Shown piece after piece: positions 14,945 through 23,148 of a stretch of DNA of 35,354 bases. The position numbers and the translations under genes are program-made. Under the pieces are notes generated by a model. That model was not told the origin of the DNA. It saw only the letters and a list, made by a program, of their open reading frames with translations, and searched no databases. The DNA is taken from positions 1-35,354 of the forward strand of contig MKWM01000011.1 of assembly GCA_001899765.1 (NCBI GenBank). Direction: 5' to 3'. The stretch comes from Thiobacillus sp. 63-78 (GTDB taxonomy: Bacteria > Pseudomonadota > Gammaproteobacteria > Burkholderiales > Thiobacillaceae). Position 1 is the first letter of the stretch, and each line of letters begins with the position of its first letter.

Positions 14945-17157
14945 TACGCATCCCGTCCCGGCTGGCGCAGGCGGGGCTGTCCGCGCTGTTCGTCCTGCTG
15001 ATCGCGGCGCATGTGGGCGGACTGATCCATGTCGCGTCCATGCAGCGTGCCGAGGCCTGGCTGTATGACGCCTGGCTGAAACATACCGCGGCGGCGGGAA
15101 CGGACGATCGCGTGGCCATCCTCGACATCGACGAAGCCAGCCTGAAAAGCGTCGGACGCTGGCCGTGGAGCCGCGACAAAATGACCGCGCTCGTCGAACA
15201 ACTGTTCGACCGCTACGGCGTGGCGGCGGTCGGGTTCGACGTGGTGTTCGCCGAACCGGATACGAGTTCGGGTCTCGCTACGCTCAAACAGCTGGCGCAG
15301 CACGATCTCGCGTCCAACCGCGCGTTCCGGGCGGCGCTCGATGACCTCGCCCCGCACCTCGATTATGACGCGCGCTTTGCCCGGGCACTTGCCGAACGCC
15401 CGGTTTCGCTCGGCTATTACTTCATTCCGGCGGGCTACGGCGACGCCCATACCGGCATGCTGCCGCCGCCGTCCCTGCCTGTCACGGCGTTCGACCCGCT
15501 GCACCCGGGCATGCCGCCGCCTGCGGGCTATGGCGCGAATCTGGCGGTCTTCCAGAAGGCTGCGCAGGGTGGCGGATTCTTCAACATGCAGGCCGATGCC
15601 GATGGCACGGCGCGCCAGATGAGTCTGGTGGCGCCGTTCGGCAAGGGCTATTACCTGGCGCTGTCGGCCGCCACGCTGAGGGCGGCGTTCGGCGGCGATC
15701 CGGTGACGGCGGGTGTCGAGCAAAGCCGCCTGCCCGGCAGGTCATACCGCACGCCGTGGATCGAGGTGGGCGGCCTCCGCGTGCCGCTGAGCCGGGATGG
15801 CACGGTGTATGTGCCGTATCGTGCCGGTTCGCCGTTCCCCTACATTTCGGCGGCGCAGGTGCTGGCGGGAAAGGTGGCGCCGGCCCAACTGGAAAACCGC
15901 ATCGTGCTGGTGGGCTCTACCGCCCCGGGGCTGACCGACCTGCGCGTGACGCCGTTTTCCAATGCCTTCCCGGGCGTCGAGATTCACGCCCACCTGATCG
16001 CCGGCATGCTCGACGGCACCACTCGCAGCATGCCGCCGTGGGCCGACGACGCGCGTCTGCTCGCCGTGCTGTGGCTGGGTGCGCTGCTGACGGGGGTGCT
16101 GCTGCGCTTCGGGCCGGTAGCCGGTTTGATGGCGAGCCTGGCGATGCTCGGATTGCTGCTGGCGGCCTATGCGGCCGCCTGGTCGCATTTCCGGGTCGTA
16201 CCGATGGCGGCGCCGATGCTCACGGTGTTCGGCCTGTATGCGCTGAACACCGCCTACGGATTTTTTGCCGCGACGCGCAGCAAGCGCCAGATCACCCGGC
16301 TGTTCGGCCAGTATGTGCCGCCTGAGCTCGCCGACGAGATGAGCCGCGATCCGGCGCACTACACGATGGAAGGGCAATCGCGCGAGATGACGGTGCTGTT
16401 TTCCGATATCCGCGGCTTCACCAATTTCTCGGAAAAACTGGCGCCAACCGAACTCGCCGAAGTGCTGAACGCCTATCTGTCGAGCATGACGCGCATCGTC
16501 CAGCACAACCGGGGCACCATCGACAAATACATCGGCGACGCCATCATGGCGTTCTGGAACGCACCGGTGGATCTCGCGGATCATGCTCCCCGCGCGGTGC
16601 AGACCGCGCTCGACATGCAGGCCGCGCTGCCGCAACTGAACCGGGAATTCGCCGTGCGCGGCTGGCCCGAGGTGAAGATCGGCGTCGGCGTCAACAGCGG
16701 GCGTATGAGCGTCGGCAACATGGGTTCGGAATTCCGCATGTCCTACACCGTGATGGGCGACGCGGTAAACCTCGGCTCGCGTCTCGAGGGCATCACCAAG
16801 CAGTATGGAGTCGGCATCCTGGCCACGCAGGCGACGGTCGACGCCGATCCGGATCACCACTTCATGAAAATCGACGACGTGCGTGTCAAGGGCAAGGAGA
16901 CGCCGGTGGCGATCTACGAGCCGCTGGGCCGGAAGGACGGCCTGGACGAAGCGGTGCGCCAGACGGCCAGCGATTTCGAGCTTGCCTTCGCGCGCTACCA
17001 GGCGCGCGACTGGGAGGCCGCCGAGTCGATGCTGCGCGCGCTCGGTGCCCGAGTCCCGCGTCCGCTGTACGATATCTATCTTGAGCGCATCGCGCATTTC
17101 CGCGCAACGCCGCCGCCCGCCGACTGGGACGGTGTGTTCGTCTACACGACAAAATGA
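14941..17157 (+). CDS. Adenylate cyclase with CHASE2 sensor domain
   Basis: A 738-residue class III cyclase making cAMP from ATP. An N-terminal membrane helix (about 10-32) precedes a CHASE2 extracytoplasmic sensor (about 35-360; VAILDIDEASLKSVGRWPW, VVFAEPD, IVLVGSTAPGLTDLRVTPF). Three helices follow (about 370-440), then the cyclase domain (about 480-660). Metal-binding Asp489 (FSDIRGF) and Asp533 (YIGDAIMAFW) are present, as are Asn610 and Arg614 (GDAVNLGSRLE). Lys529 and Thr603 at the base-selecting positions point to ATP rather than GTP. It starts with GTG, overlapping the protease stop. Its own stop overlaps the next gene, a cyclic-nucleotide phosphodiesterase, so both arms of cAMP turnover lie in one operon. 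Confidence 0.92.
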   Translation: MIRIPSRLAQAGLSALFVLLIAAHVGGLIHVASMQRAEAWLYDAWLKHTAAAGTDDRVAILDIDEASLKSVGRWPWSRDKMTALVEQLFDRYGVAAVGFDVVFAEPDTSSGLATLKQLAQHDLASNRAFRAALDDLAPHLDYDARFARALAERPVSLGYYFIPAGYGDAHTGMLPPPSLPVTAFDPLHPGMPPPAGYGANLAVFQKAAQGGGFFNMQADADGTARQMSLVAPFGKGYYLALSAATLRAAFGGDPVTAGVEQSRLPGRSYRTPWIEVGGLRVPLSRDGTVYVPYRAGSPFPYISAAQVLAGKVAPAQLENRIVLVGSTAPGLTDLRVTPFSNAFPGVEIHAHLIAGMLDGTTRSMPPWADDARLLAVLWLGALLTGVLLRFGPVAGLMASLAMLGLLLAAYAAAWSHFRVVPMAAPMLTVFGLYALNTAYGFFAATRSKRQITRLFGQYVPPELADEMSRDPAHYTMEGQSREMTVLFSDIRGFTNFSEKLAPTELAEVLNAYLSSMTRIVQHNRGTIDKYIGDAIMAFWNAPVDLADHAPRAVQTALDMQAALPQLNREFAVRGWPEVKIGVGVNSGRMSVGNMGSEFRMSYTVMGDAVNLGSRLEGITKQYGVGILATQATVDADPDHHFMKIDDVRVKGKETPVAIYEPLGRKDGLDEAVRQTASDFELAFARYQARDWEAAESMLRALGARVPRPLYDIYLERIAHFRATPPPADWDGVFVYTTK

Positions 17158-17924
17158 CCATGAAACTGACCATATTGGGCTGCAGCGGCGGCATCGGCAG
17201 CGGGCGCCACACGACCAGCCTGCTGCTCGACGACGACGTGCTGATTGACGCTGGCAGCGGCCTCACCACGCTCGACTTCGAACAACTGGTGAAGATCGAC
17301 CACGTGTTTCTCACCCATGCCCATCTCGACCATGTGCTGGGATTGCCGCTGCTGCTCGACAGCGTCGGCGACCTGCGCGGTGCGCCGGTCACCGTGCACG
17401 CGCTGCCCGAGGTGCTGGAAGTGCTGTCCAGCCATCTCTTCAACTGGCAGCTATGGCCGGATTTTCGCAAGATCCCCAGCGAGGCCGAACCCTGGCTGCG
17501 CTTCGCGCCGCTCGGCCTGGGCGAGGCGTGCACCCTGAAGGGACGCACATTGCGTCCGCTGCCGGCCAACCACGCGGTGCCGGCATGCGGCCTGCAAGTG
17601 GCCACGGCGGCCGGCAGCCTTGTGTTCAGCGGCGACACCACCCACAGCGATGCCTTCGTCGCGGCGCTCAACGCGATTCCCGACCTGCGCCACCTCATCA
17701 TCGAAACCTCGTTCGAGAATGCGCTGGTCGGGATCGCCAGGGCCTCGAAGCATCACTGGCCGGATTCGCTGGCGGCGGAACTGCGCATGCTTCGTGTGCG
17801 TCCCGAGATCTGGATCACGCATCTGAAACCCGGCAACGAAGCGGCGATCATGAACGAACTGCGAGTCGCCGCGCCCGACTGGGGGATTGAGGCGCTGCGG
17901 CAAGGGCAGGTAATTGTCTTATAG
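17154..17924 (+). CDS. Class II 3',5'-cyclic-nucleotide phosphodiesterase (metallo-beta-lactamase fold)
   Basis: A 256-residue metal-dependent hydrolase. The metal-binding motif is THAHLDHVLGLPLL (54-67), the variant HxHLDHxxG seen in class II cyclic-nucleotide phosphodiesterases (the yeast PDE1/CpdP type) rather than in generic lactamase-fold enzymes. Further ligands are expected in PANHAVPACG, FSGDTTHSD and WITHLKPGNE, all present. There is no signal peptide, so it is cytoplasmic and would degrade cAMP. Its ATG overlaps the TGA of the adenylate cyclase gene (ATGA), implying coupled translation and matched amounts. The substrate is inferred from family and neighbour. Confidence 0.88.
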   Translation: MTMKLTILGCSGGIGSGRHTTSLLLDDDVLIDAGSGLTTLDFEQLVKIDHVFLTHAHLDHVLGLPLLLDSVGDLRGAPVTVHALPEVLEVLSSHLFNWQLWPDFRKIPSEAEPWLRFAPLGLGEACTLKGRTLRPLPANHAVPACGLQVATAAGSLVFSGDTTHSDAFVAALNAIPDLRHLIIETSFENALVGIARASKHHWPDSLAAELRMLRVRPEIWITHLKPGNEAAIMNELRVAAPDWGIEALRQGQVIVL

Positions 17925-18070
17925 GAAAGATGCGCGTAGCCGGACTTTCCGCAGCGGCAACCCTGTCAAGTGACATGATCGGTGCAAGGTTCTTTGCAGA
18001 GGCCGACCCCAGGGCGCGAGTTTCGCAGGCCTCAGGGTAATCACTCAAATTTGCTACTCGTTCGAGTTGC

Positions 18071-18104
18071 CTCTCGATAGCTCGTTTGCGTGGCCTATCG
18101 AGAG
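18071..18104. terminator. Hairpin between the phosphodiesterase and tautomerase genes
   Basis: CTCTCGATAG and CTATCGAGAG form a perfect 10-bp inverted repeat around a 14-base loop, in the gap between two convergent genes. The flanking T runs are short and interrupted on both strands. It may end one or both transcripts. The rest of the 227-base gap holds nothing I recognise. Confidence 0.45.
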
Positions 18105-18151
18105 ACTTTGGCTTTTAGCCCGGGATGCCTACTTGTCTGCGGCGGGAAACA

Positions 18152-18370
18152 CTATTTACCCGCGGCCAGCGATTTGACGTCCTCAGTCGTCAATCCTTTT
18201 CCTCCGATACCCCAGTCTCCGCTCTTGACTTCCTCGATGACCGTCCAGGTCACCCCTCGCATGTTTTCGCCTTCGATCGATACCATGGTATCCGTCATTT
18301 TTTTGATGATTTCCTGTTTCTGCGCATCGCTAAAAACCCCTTCGATAATCTTGATATTGATAAACGGCAT
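18152..18370 (-). CDS. 4-oxalocrotonate tautomerase family protein
   Basis: A 72-residue protein beginning MPFINIKIIEGVFS; after Met removal, Pro1 is the catalytic base of this family, which catalyses keto-enol tautomerisation. The typical KQEIIKKMTDTMVSI helix follows, and the TWTVIEEVKSGDWGIGGKGL segment matches the C-terminal half, including the 'W..gG' turn. The start is fixed by Pro2 and by AAAGGAG upstream. The length is usual for the family. It stands alone, not in an aromatic degradation cluster, so the physiological substrate is unknown. The enzyme class is confident, the reaction is not. Confidence 0.88.
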   Translation of the reverse strand: MPFINIKIIEGVFSDAQKQEIIKKMTDTMVSIEGENMRGVTWTVIEEVKSGDWGIGGKGLTTEDVKSLAAGK

Positions 18371-18702
18371 GTCTCGTCTCCTTTGAGGGTTATCGCAAAA
18401 AATACGCTGCGAGTGGCTTTTATAATTGCATGCGGGTGCGGGCTGCAATACGTATAAATACGCCAAGGATTGGTCGATACATGAATATCCATGGCCAAGA
18501 ATCGTCAGGCCATTTGTACGTTTGCATGACGAGGATTTCGCCCGAACGCATGAGCTATCCGGTGTTCCCGAATGTTTTTACTGCACGCACGTGATTGCCT
18601 CATCAGCTTGTGATGAGGGTGGTTCGTTGAATCACCATGACTCACCCGGCCGGGCGCGTTTCTGGCCGAACAGCGCCAAGATGGGCAGTCGCATCGCCCC
18701 TT
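18371..18702. other. Intergenic region without a recognisable gene
   Basis: The 332 bases contain the candidate tautomerase promoter and, at 18598-18618, the perfect 8-bp hairpin CCTCATCA-GCTTG-TGATGAGG. An open frame on the plus strand crosses it, but it has no ribosome site and no protein-like pattern, so I do not call it. GC appears lower than in the neighbours. It may hold a small RNA or the remains of a gene. Confidence 0.4.
18419..18448 (-). promoter_or_regulatory. Candidate promoter of the tautomerase gene
   Basis: On the minus strand TTGCAG (18448-18443) and TATAAA (18424-18419) are spaced by 18 bases. The -10 box is good, the -35 box weak. Confidence 0.35.
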
Positions 18703-19770
18703 TCAAGGCATGAAGTTCGCCAGTTCCGCCTCGAATTCGGCTGCACTCAGCGCGTCAAATTCCTTCCGGCTGAACAGCGTGACCGCGCCGGCCATCTCGT
18801 TCCAGCCGTAGCCGCGGCAACGGCCGCTCAATTGATCGCTGTCCTGTGGCACGCGGGCGACGAGGTGCAGGCAGTTCTTGCTGTAGATCAGGTTGTAGGG
18901 AATGTCGTGCGCATGCAGGCGATCGAGTTCGAGCCAGGCGTCGGCGGGTTCGGTGAAGCGCTGGCAGGGAAGCGGATAGGATTCGCTGCCGCCGTTGTGG
19001 GTGAAGCACGGATACCTCACCGGCAACGGTTTCGCCTGGACGAAACTCTGGAAGTGCAGGTGGTTGACCGATGCGCCGGCACCTGTGCTGTTATAGGCGA
19101 GGGACAGGCCGTGCGTGCCAGCATGGGCGCACAGGTGCCAGGCCCAGCCATGCAGTTCGGGCGTGAGATATTGCGGCATCTGGCGCAGGGGCTCGGGAAC
19201 CAGCAGGCCGTGCAACTGCGCGAAAGGGAATTTGTTGTACAGGAGACGTGCCGGCTTGGCGGCGAGCTCGCCTTCCCACAGGATTTCCTTGTCGAGAAAG
19301 GGCTTGTTGAAATGGAAGCCCGCGGGGTCGAACGGACGCAGCAGGCCGTCGAATTTCATTCCGCTGATGCGAGGCGGACGCAGCGCACGAATGGGGTTGA
19401 AGAACAGATGCCACGGCCCGGCGCAGCGGTTCTCCATCGTTTTCAGATGATCGAAGCCGATGGCGAGAAGCTTGAGAAAGACCTGCACGTCGTCGGCCGG
19501 CTCGATGAGTGTCTGGCCGTTCCGCAGCCTCTCCGTGAGATGGCGGGCGAGCTCGCCGTGGCGGGCAGCCAGGGCGGGCGAGAGCTGTGCCCACAGCTTC
19601 GGGTCGTAGGCGGCGTTGGCCAGCGCGAGGATATAGACGCCGAGGCTGCGATGGTTTTCCAGCATGGCTGCGAGGCCATCGGCGAAATTCCGTTCCAGTA
19701 CCGGAAGCGAGATGAAGGGAGAGGACAATACAGGCATGCGGTCTGGCCGTGGCAGATTCGAATCCCGCAT
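18703..19770 (-). CDS. HIT-like protein (DUF4922 / nucleotide phosphorylase-like)
   Basis: A 355-residue cytoplasmic protein. The motif GASVNHLHFQSF, about two-thirds along, fits the His-x-His-x-Gln catalytic triad of the HIT superfamily in the form used by Ap4A phosphorylases and GDP-hexose phosphorylases ('G.S..H.H.Q'). Upstream, FHFNKPFLDKEIL and LLYNKFPFAQLHGLLVPE resemble the 'l.NkyP....H.LLvp' strand of the same fold. It may transfer or release nucleotidyl groups; the substrate is unknown. The frame reaches 19854; I chose the ATG at 19770 for its AGGA upstream, with 19737 as an alternative. The neighbours give no pathway hint. Confidence 0.6.
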   Translation of the reverse strand: MRDSNLPRPDRMPVLSSPFISLPVLERNFADGLAAMLENHRSLGVYILALANAAYDPKLWAQLSPALAARHGELARHLTERLRNGQTLIEPADDVQVFLKLLAIGFDHLKTMENRCAGPWHLFFNPIRALRPPRISGMKFDGLLRPFDPAGFHFNKPFLDKEILWEGELAAKPARLLYNKFPFAQLHGLLVPEPLRQMPQYLTPELHGWAWHLCAHAGTHGLSLAYNSTGAGASVNHLHFQSFVQAKPLPVRYPCFTHNGGSESYPLPCQRFTEPADAWLELDRLHAHDIPYNLIYSKNCLHLVARVPQDSDQLSGRCRGYGWNEMAGAVTLFSRKEFDALSAAEFEAELANFMP

Positions 19771-19828
19771 GGTGCCATCCTGCCGCCGTGGCGGGTATTC
19801 GGTTTTTTTTCGTATGCGGCAGATGGAT

Positions 19829-20560
19829 TTATAGGGCGCCGTCGGCCCCGGCACGCATCACGTTATCCAGTTTATCGCGGATAGCCATCACATCCTTGCG
19901 CAATTCTGGCGTGATATCCGCATGCTTGCCGGCCTGGTCGAGCCAGGTCGCGTCCCAGTCCAGTGTCAGGACCCAGATGTTCTTGTCGCCATCTTCCATT
20001 ACCGCGATGCGGCAAGGCAGAAAGACGACGATTTCCGGAATGATCTTCAGCAGCTCCCGCCCGACGGCAATGTCGCAAAAGCTGAACACTTCGACACGGG
20101 GCGCCTTGTCGTCGTTCAGCACCGCTCGGAATTCCTTCCAGAGCAGGTTCTTGCCGACGAATTTCAGATTCACCTCGTTGGCACGCAGCATCATCGATTC
20201 GACCACCTGATCGAACGACACGCCCGGCTTGGCCTTGTACTTGACGGCAAAATGGTTCATCGCCTCGCGCGCATCCATCTGCATCAGATGCGCCATCATG
20301 GGCATGGCCATCTCGCGCCAGCGTGCCTTTTCCTCGGGGGTCAGGATGCGATTCATCTGGTAATCGCGGTAGGGCGGCGGTGGGGCCTGCTGCATCAGCA
20401 TCGGGCCATAGGGTGTCGGCGTGACGTCGATCCAGCTCTTGGCGGGCGCGGCCTGCGTGGCAGGCGTTGCGGTCCGTGTGGCAGGGGCTGCGGGCGGCTC
20501 GACTGCGAGTGCCGGCAGACTGCAAAGCCAGGCGAGAAGGGCGGGAAGCATGCGCATCAT
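19829..20560 (-). CDS. Exported DUF302 domain protein
   Basis: A 243-residue protein with a signal peptide (MMRMLPALLAWLCSLPALA). An Ala/Pro/Thr-rich linker follows, then a helical part (ILTPEEKARWREMAMPMMAHLMQM), then a DUF302 domain (about 105-215). The DUF302 features include VVESMMLRANEVNLKFVGKN, VEVFSFCDIAVGRELL, and IVVFLPCRIAVMEDGDKNIWV. The two cysteines in the latter segments are typical. The fold is known but not the function; members occur in envelope and sulfur or heavy-metal contexts. GGAG stands eight bases before the ATG at 20560. It lies 52 bases downstream of the hybrid kinase on the same strand and may be cotranscribed. Confidence 0.78.
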   Translation of the reverse strand: MMRMLPALLAWLCSLPALAVEPPAAPATRTATPATQAAPAKSWIDVTPTPYGPMLMQQAPPPPYRDYQMNRILTPEEKARWREMAMPMMAHLMQMDAREAMNHFAVKYKAKPGVSFDQVVESMMLRANEVNLKFVGKNLLWKEFRAVLNDDKAPRVEVFSFCDIAVGRELLKIIPEIVVFLPCRIAVMEDGDKNIWVLTLDWDATWLDQAGKHADITPELRKDVMAIRDKLDNVMRAGADGAL

Positions 20561-20612
20561 GACGTGTCTCCAGGACAGCTTGTTTTTTATCCTACGCGTT
20601 GCAGGGCGCGCG

Positions 20613-23144
20613 TCAATGTCCGGCGCCCGCATGGACCCGGAAGTGTTCTTCCAGCGCCGCCAGCTCAGCCGCGGCGGCAGCGAAATCGTCGCGCTGCACG
20701 CAGGCTTCGATGCGTGCGGCGCCTTCCTGCATGGCAACGGCCATCACGCTGGCGGCGGCCCCCTTGAGTGCATGCGCCTCCTTGCGGCAGGGCTCGGCAC
20801 GGCCTTGCTCGATTTCACGCTTCAGCGCGGCAAGGCTGGTTTCGGTGGTGGAGACAAAAAGTGTTTCCAGGTCGTGCACCAGTTGAGGATTGCCGGGGTA
20901 GCGGGCATGCAGGGCGGGCAGGTCGAGCAGCGGGGCGGCCGTCGCAACAGGCATGGAATTCGGCAACCATTGACTCAACAACGCGGCCAGCGCCGCTTCG
21001 GTATAGGGTTTGCTGAGGTAATCGTTCGCGCCTGCCGCCAGACAGGCTTCACGGAAACCGACATTGGCATTGGCGGTCAGTGCGATGACCGGAATGCTGC
21101 GGGTGTCGGTTGCCAGCTGGCGGATGCGTCGGGTGGCTTCCAGGCCATCCATTTCCGGCATTTGCCAGTCCATGAGCACGATATCGAATGCGCCGGCCGA
21201 CAGCAGGTCCAGAGCCTGGGTGCCGCTGGCCGCCACGACATACTGCAGGCCCATTTCACGCAATTGATGGGACAGGACTTTCTGGTTGACGGGATGGTCT
21301 TCCACGATCAGGACACGGCCCCGTAACTGGATGGCGGGTTGCACTGGAAGCTCGGCGAGTGGTTGAGTCGTCGCGGCAAGAGGAAGGTACAAGGTGAAAC
21401 AGCTCCCCTTGTCCGGTGCGCTCTCGACCGTGAGCCGTCCGTCCATCAGGCCTGCCAGCTGGCTGCTGACCGCGAGTCCGAGACCGGTGCCGCCATAACG
21501 TCGCGTGGTCGACGAGTCGGCCTGCGAAAAGGCCTGAAACAGGCGTGCCTGGGTTTTGTCATCCATGCCGATGCCGCTGTCGCGCACGCTGAACAGGCAG
21601 CCGATGCCGTCTTCGCTGGTCTCGAAGCGCACGCGCAGTTCGACTTCGCCCTGGTGGGTGAACTTGATGGCATTGTCGACCAGATTGAGCAGTATCTGGC
21701 GGATACGGGTGGGGTCGCCGAGCAAGGCAGCGGGCGTCTCATCGGGCAGGGAGAGCGTGAGCTTCAGGCCTTTTTCCAGCGCGCGTGCCTGGAACAGGGC
21801 TGTCACGCCCCGCACCAGGGAAGCTGGCGAAAAGGCAATCTGTTCGATGGAGAGCTTGCCCGCCTCGATTTTGGAGAAGTCGAGAATGTCGTTGATGATG
21901 GCGAGCAGGCTCTCGGCCGAGTTTTTCAGCGTGGACACATACTCGCGCTGACGACCGTCGAGCGGGGTCTTCAGCAGGAGCCCGCTCATCCCCAGGATGC
22001 CGTGCATGGGGGTACGGATTTCGTGGCTGACGTTGGCGACGAACTCCGATTTGGCGCGTGCCATCTGGATGGCTGCTTCGCGGGCCGCTTCCTTGGCGGC
22101 CTCGGCGGCCCGGCGTTCGGAGACGTCGCGCATGATTGCCTGGATCACCGGCTTGCCTTCCAGCGTCATGGCATGGAGGGCGATCTCGGCCGAGAACACC
22201 GAGCCGTCCTTGCGCACGCCCTGCCAGTCGATGGTGGCGTGCCCCAGATGGCGCGCCAGATTGATGGCGCGCATGGCGTTGTCGATGGCCATCGCGCCAT
22301 TGGCCTGGATCGGCGTGCCGAGCTTCTGTATCGACGAGTGCAGAAATTCTTCAACCGTATCCATGCCGAACAGCGACAGCGTGGCCGGATTGCAGTCGGT
22401 GAAGCCGGTGTTGTCGAGGATGACGACGGCATCCGAGTTGGTCTCGAACAGGGTCTGGTATTTCTGTCTTTCCGCTTCCAGCTGGCGGGTCTGTTTCAGC
22501 ATGCTGCGGCCCACCAGTACGGCCACCAGCGAAGCCAGCAAGGCCGCGAAGATGCCCAGCACCAGCATCAGATTGCGCGTGGACTGGTAGGCTGCGAAGG
22601 TTTTTCCCAGCGCGGCTTCATTATCCCTGCGCTGCAGACTGGTCATGTTGTCGAGTGCCTCGACCAGACGATTCTGTAAGGGAATGACCTGTTTCTGCAG
22701 CAGGGTCAGCGCACCGTAATTGTTCTCGTCGAGTGCGGACTCGACGACCTCGAACATGACCGGCTGATTGGCGACGGTACTGGCATCCAGCTCGGCCATC
22801 AGCTTCTTCTCTTCGGGTGTCTCGAGCATCGCCTTCAACTGGATACGATCCTTGGAATAGCGCTCGCCGTATTCCATGAACTGGGTAAAAAGTGCGTCCT
22901 TTTCCCATGGGTCGATCGAAACCACGATGTTATGCATCAGCATTGCGCGATCACGCAGGGTGTCGCGCATGCGCGAGGCCAGCCGCGTCTTGACGTTGTT
23001 GACCGATACCACGTTCGCGAGCTCGCCGTTGAGATGGGCCATCTGGGTGACACCCAGTCCGATCACGGCCAGCATCAGCAACAGGGCGGCGATAAAGCCC
23101 ATCCCTACATGGAACAGCAAGCCGCGAAGAGGCGAGGGCAGCAT
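20613..23144 (-). CDS. Hybrid sensor histidine kinase with receiver and Hpt domains
   Basis: An 843-residue phosphorelay protein. Order: membrane helix (about 10-32), periplasmic helical sensor (33-188), second helix (191-215), PAS domain (about 225-345), coiled linker, HisKA with His374 in FVANVSHEIRTPMHG, HATPase_c (N-box at 487-493, DSGIGM 522-527, GGTGLGL 551-557), receiver (609-720, Asp659 in LMDWQMPEMDG) and C-terminal Hpt with His791 (AHALKGAAAS). A full BarA-like relay is present in one chain, but no partner regulator lies nearby. It begins four bases after the fbpC stop, so it is probably coexpressed with the iron importer. The frame extends into fbpC; I use the ATG at 23144. Confidence 0.92.
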   Translation of the reverse strand: MLPSPLRGLLFHVGMGFIAALLLMLAVIGLGVTQMAHLNGELANVVSVNNVKTRLASRMRDTLRDRAMLMHNIVVSIDPWEKDALFTQFMEYGERYSKDRIQLKAMLETPEEKKLMAELDASTVANQPVMFEVVESALDENNYGALTLLQKQVIPLQNRLVEALDNMTSLQRRDNEAALGKTFAAYQSTRNLMLVLGIFAALLASLVAVLVGRSMLKQTRQLEAERQKYQTLFETNSDAVVILDNTGFTDCNPATLSLFGMDTVEEFLHSSIQKLGTPIQANGAMAIDNAMRAINLARHLGHATIDWQGVRKDGSVFSAEIALHAMTLEGKPVIQAIMRDVSERRAAEAAKEAAREAAIQMARAKSEFVANVSHEIRTPMHGILGMSGLLLKTPLDGRQREYVSTLKNSAESLLAIINDILDFSKIEAGKLSIEQIAFSPASLVRGVTALFQARALEKGLKLTLSLPDETPAALLGDPTRIRQILLNLVDNAIKFTHQGEVELRVRFETSEDGIGCLFSVRDSGIGMDDKTQARLFQAFSQADSSTTRRYGGTGLGLAVSSQLAGLMDGRLTVESAPDKGSCFTLYLPLAATTQPLAELPVQPAIQLRGRVLIVEDHPVNQKVLSHQLREMGLQYVVAASGTQALDLLSAGAFDIVLMDWQMPEMDGLEATRRIRQLATDTRSIPVIALTANANVGFREACLAAGANDYLSKPYTEAALAALLSQWLPNSMPVATAAPLLDLPALHARYPGNPQLVHDLETLFVSTTETSLAALKREIEQGRAEPCRKEAHALKGAAASVMAVAMQEGAARIEACVQRDDFAAAAAELAALEEHFRVHAGAGH

Positions 23145-23148
23145 GGAA

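Noticed and set aside
18426-18713. 95-codon plus-strand open frame in the 18.4-18.7 kb gap
   Set aside because: No ribosome site and no protein-like pattern, and its end runs into the 3' end of the HIT-like gene.
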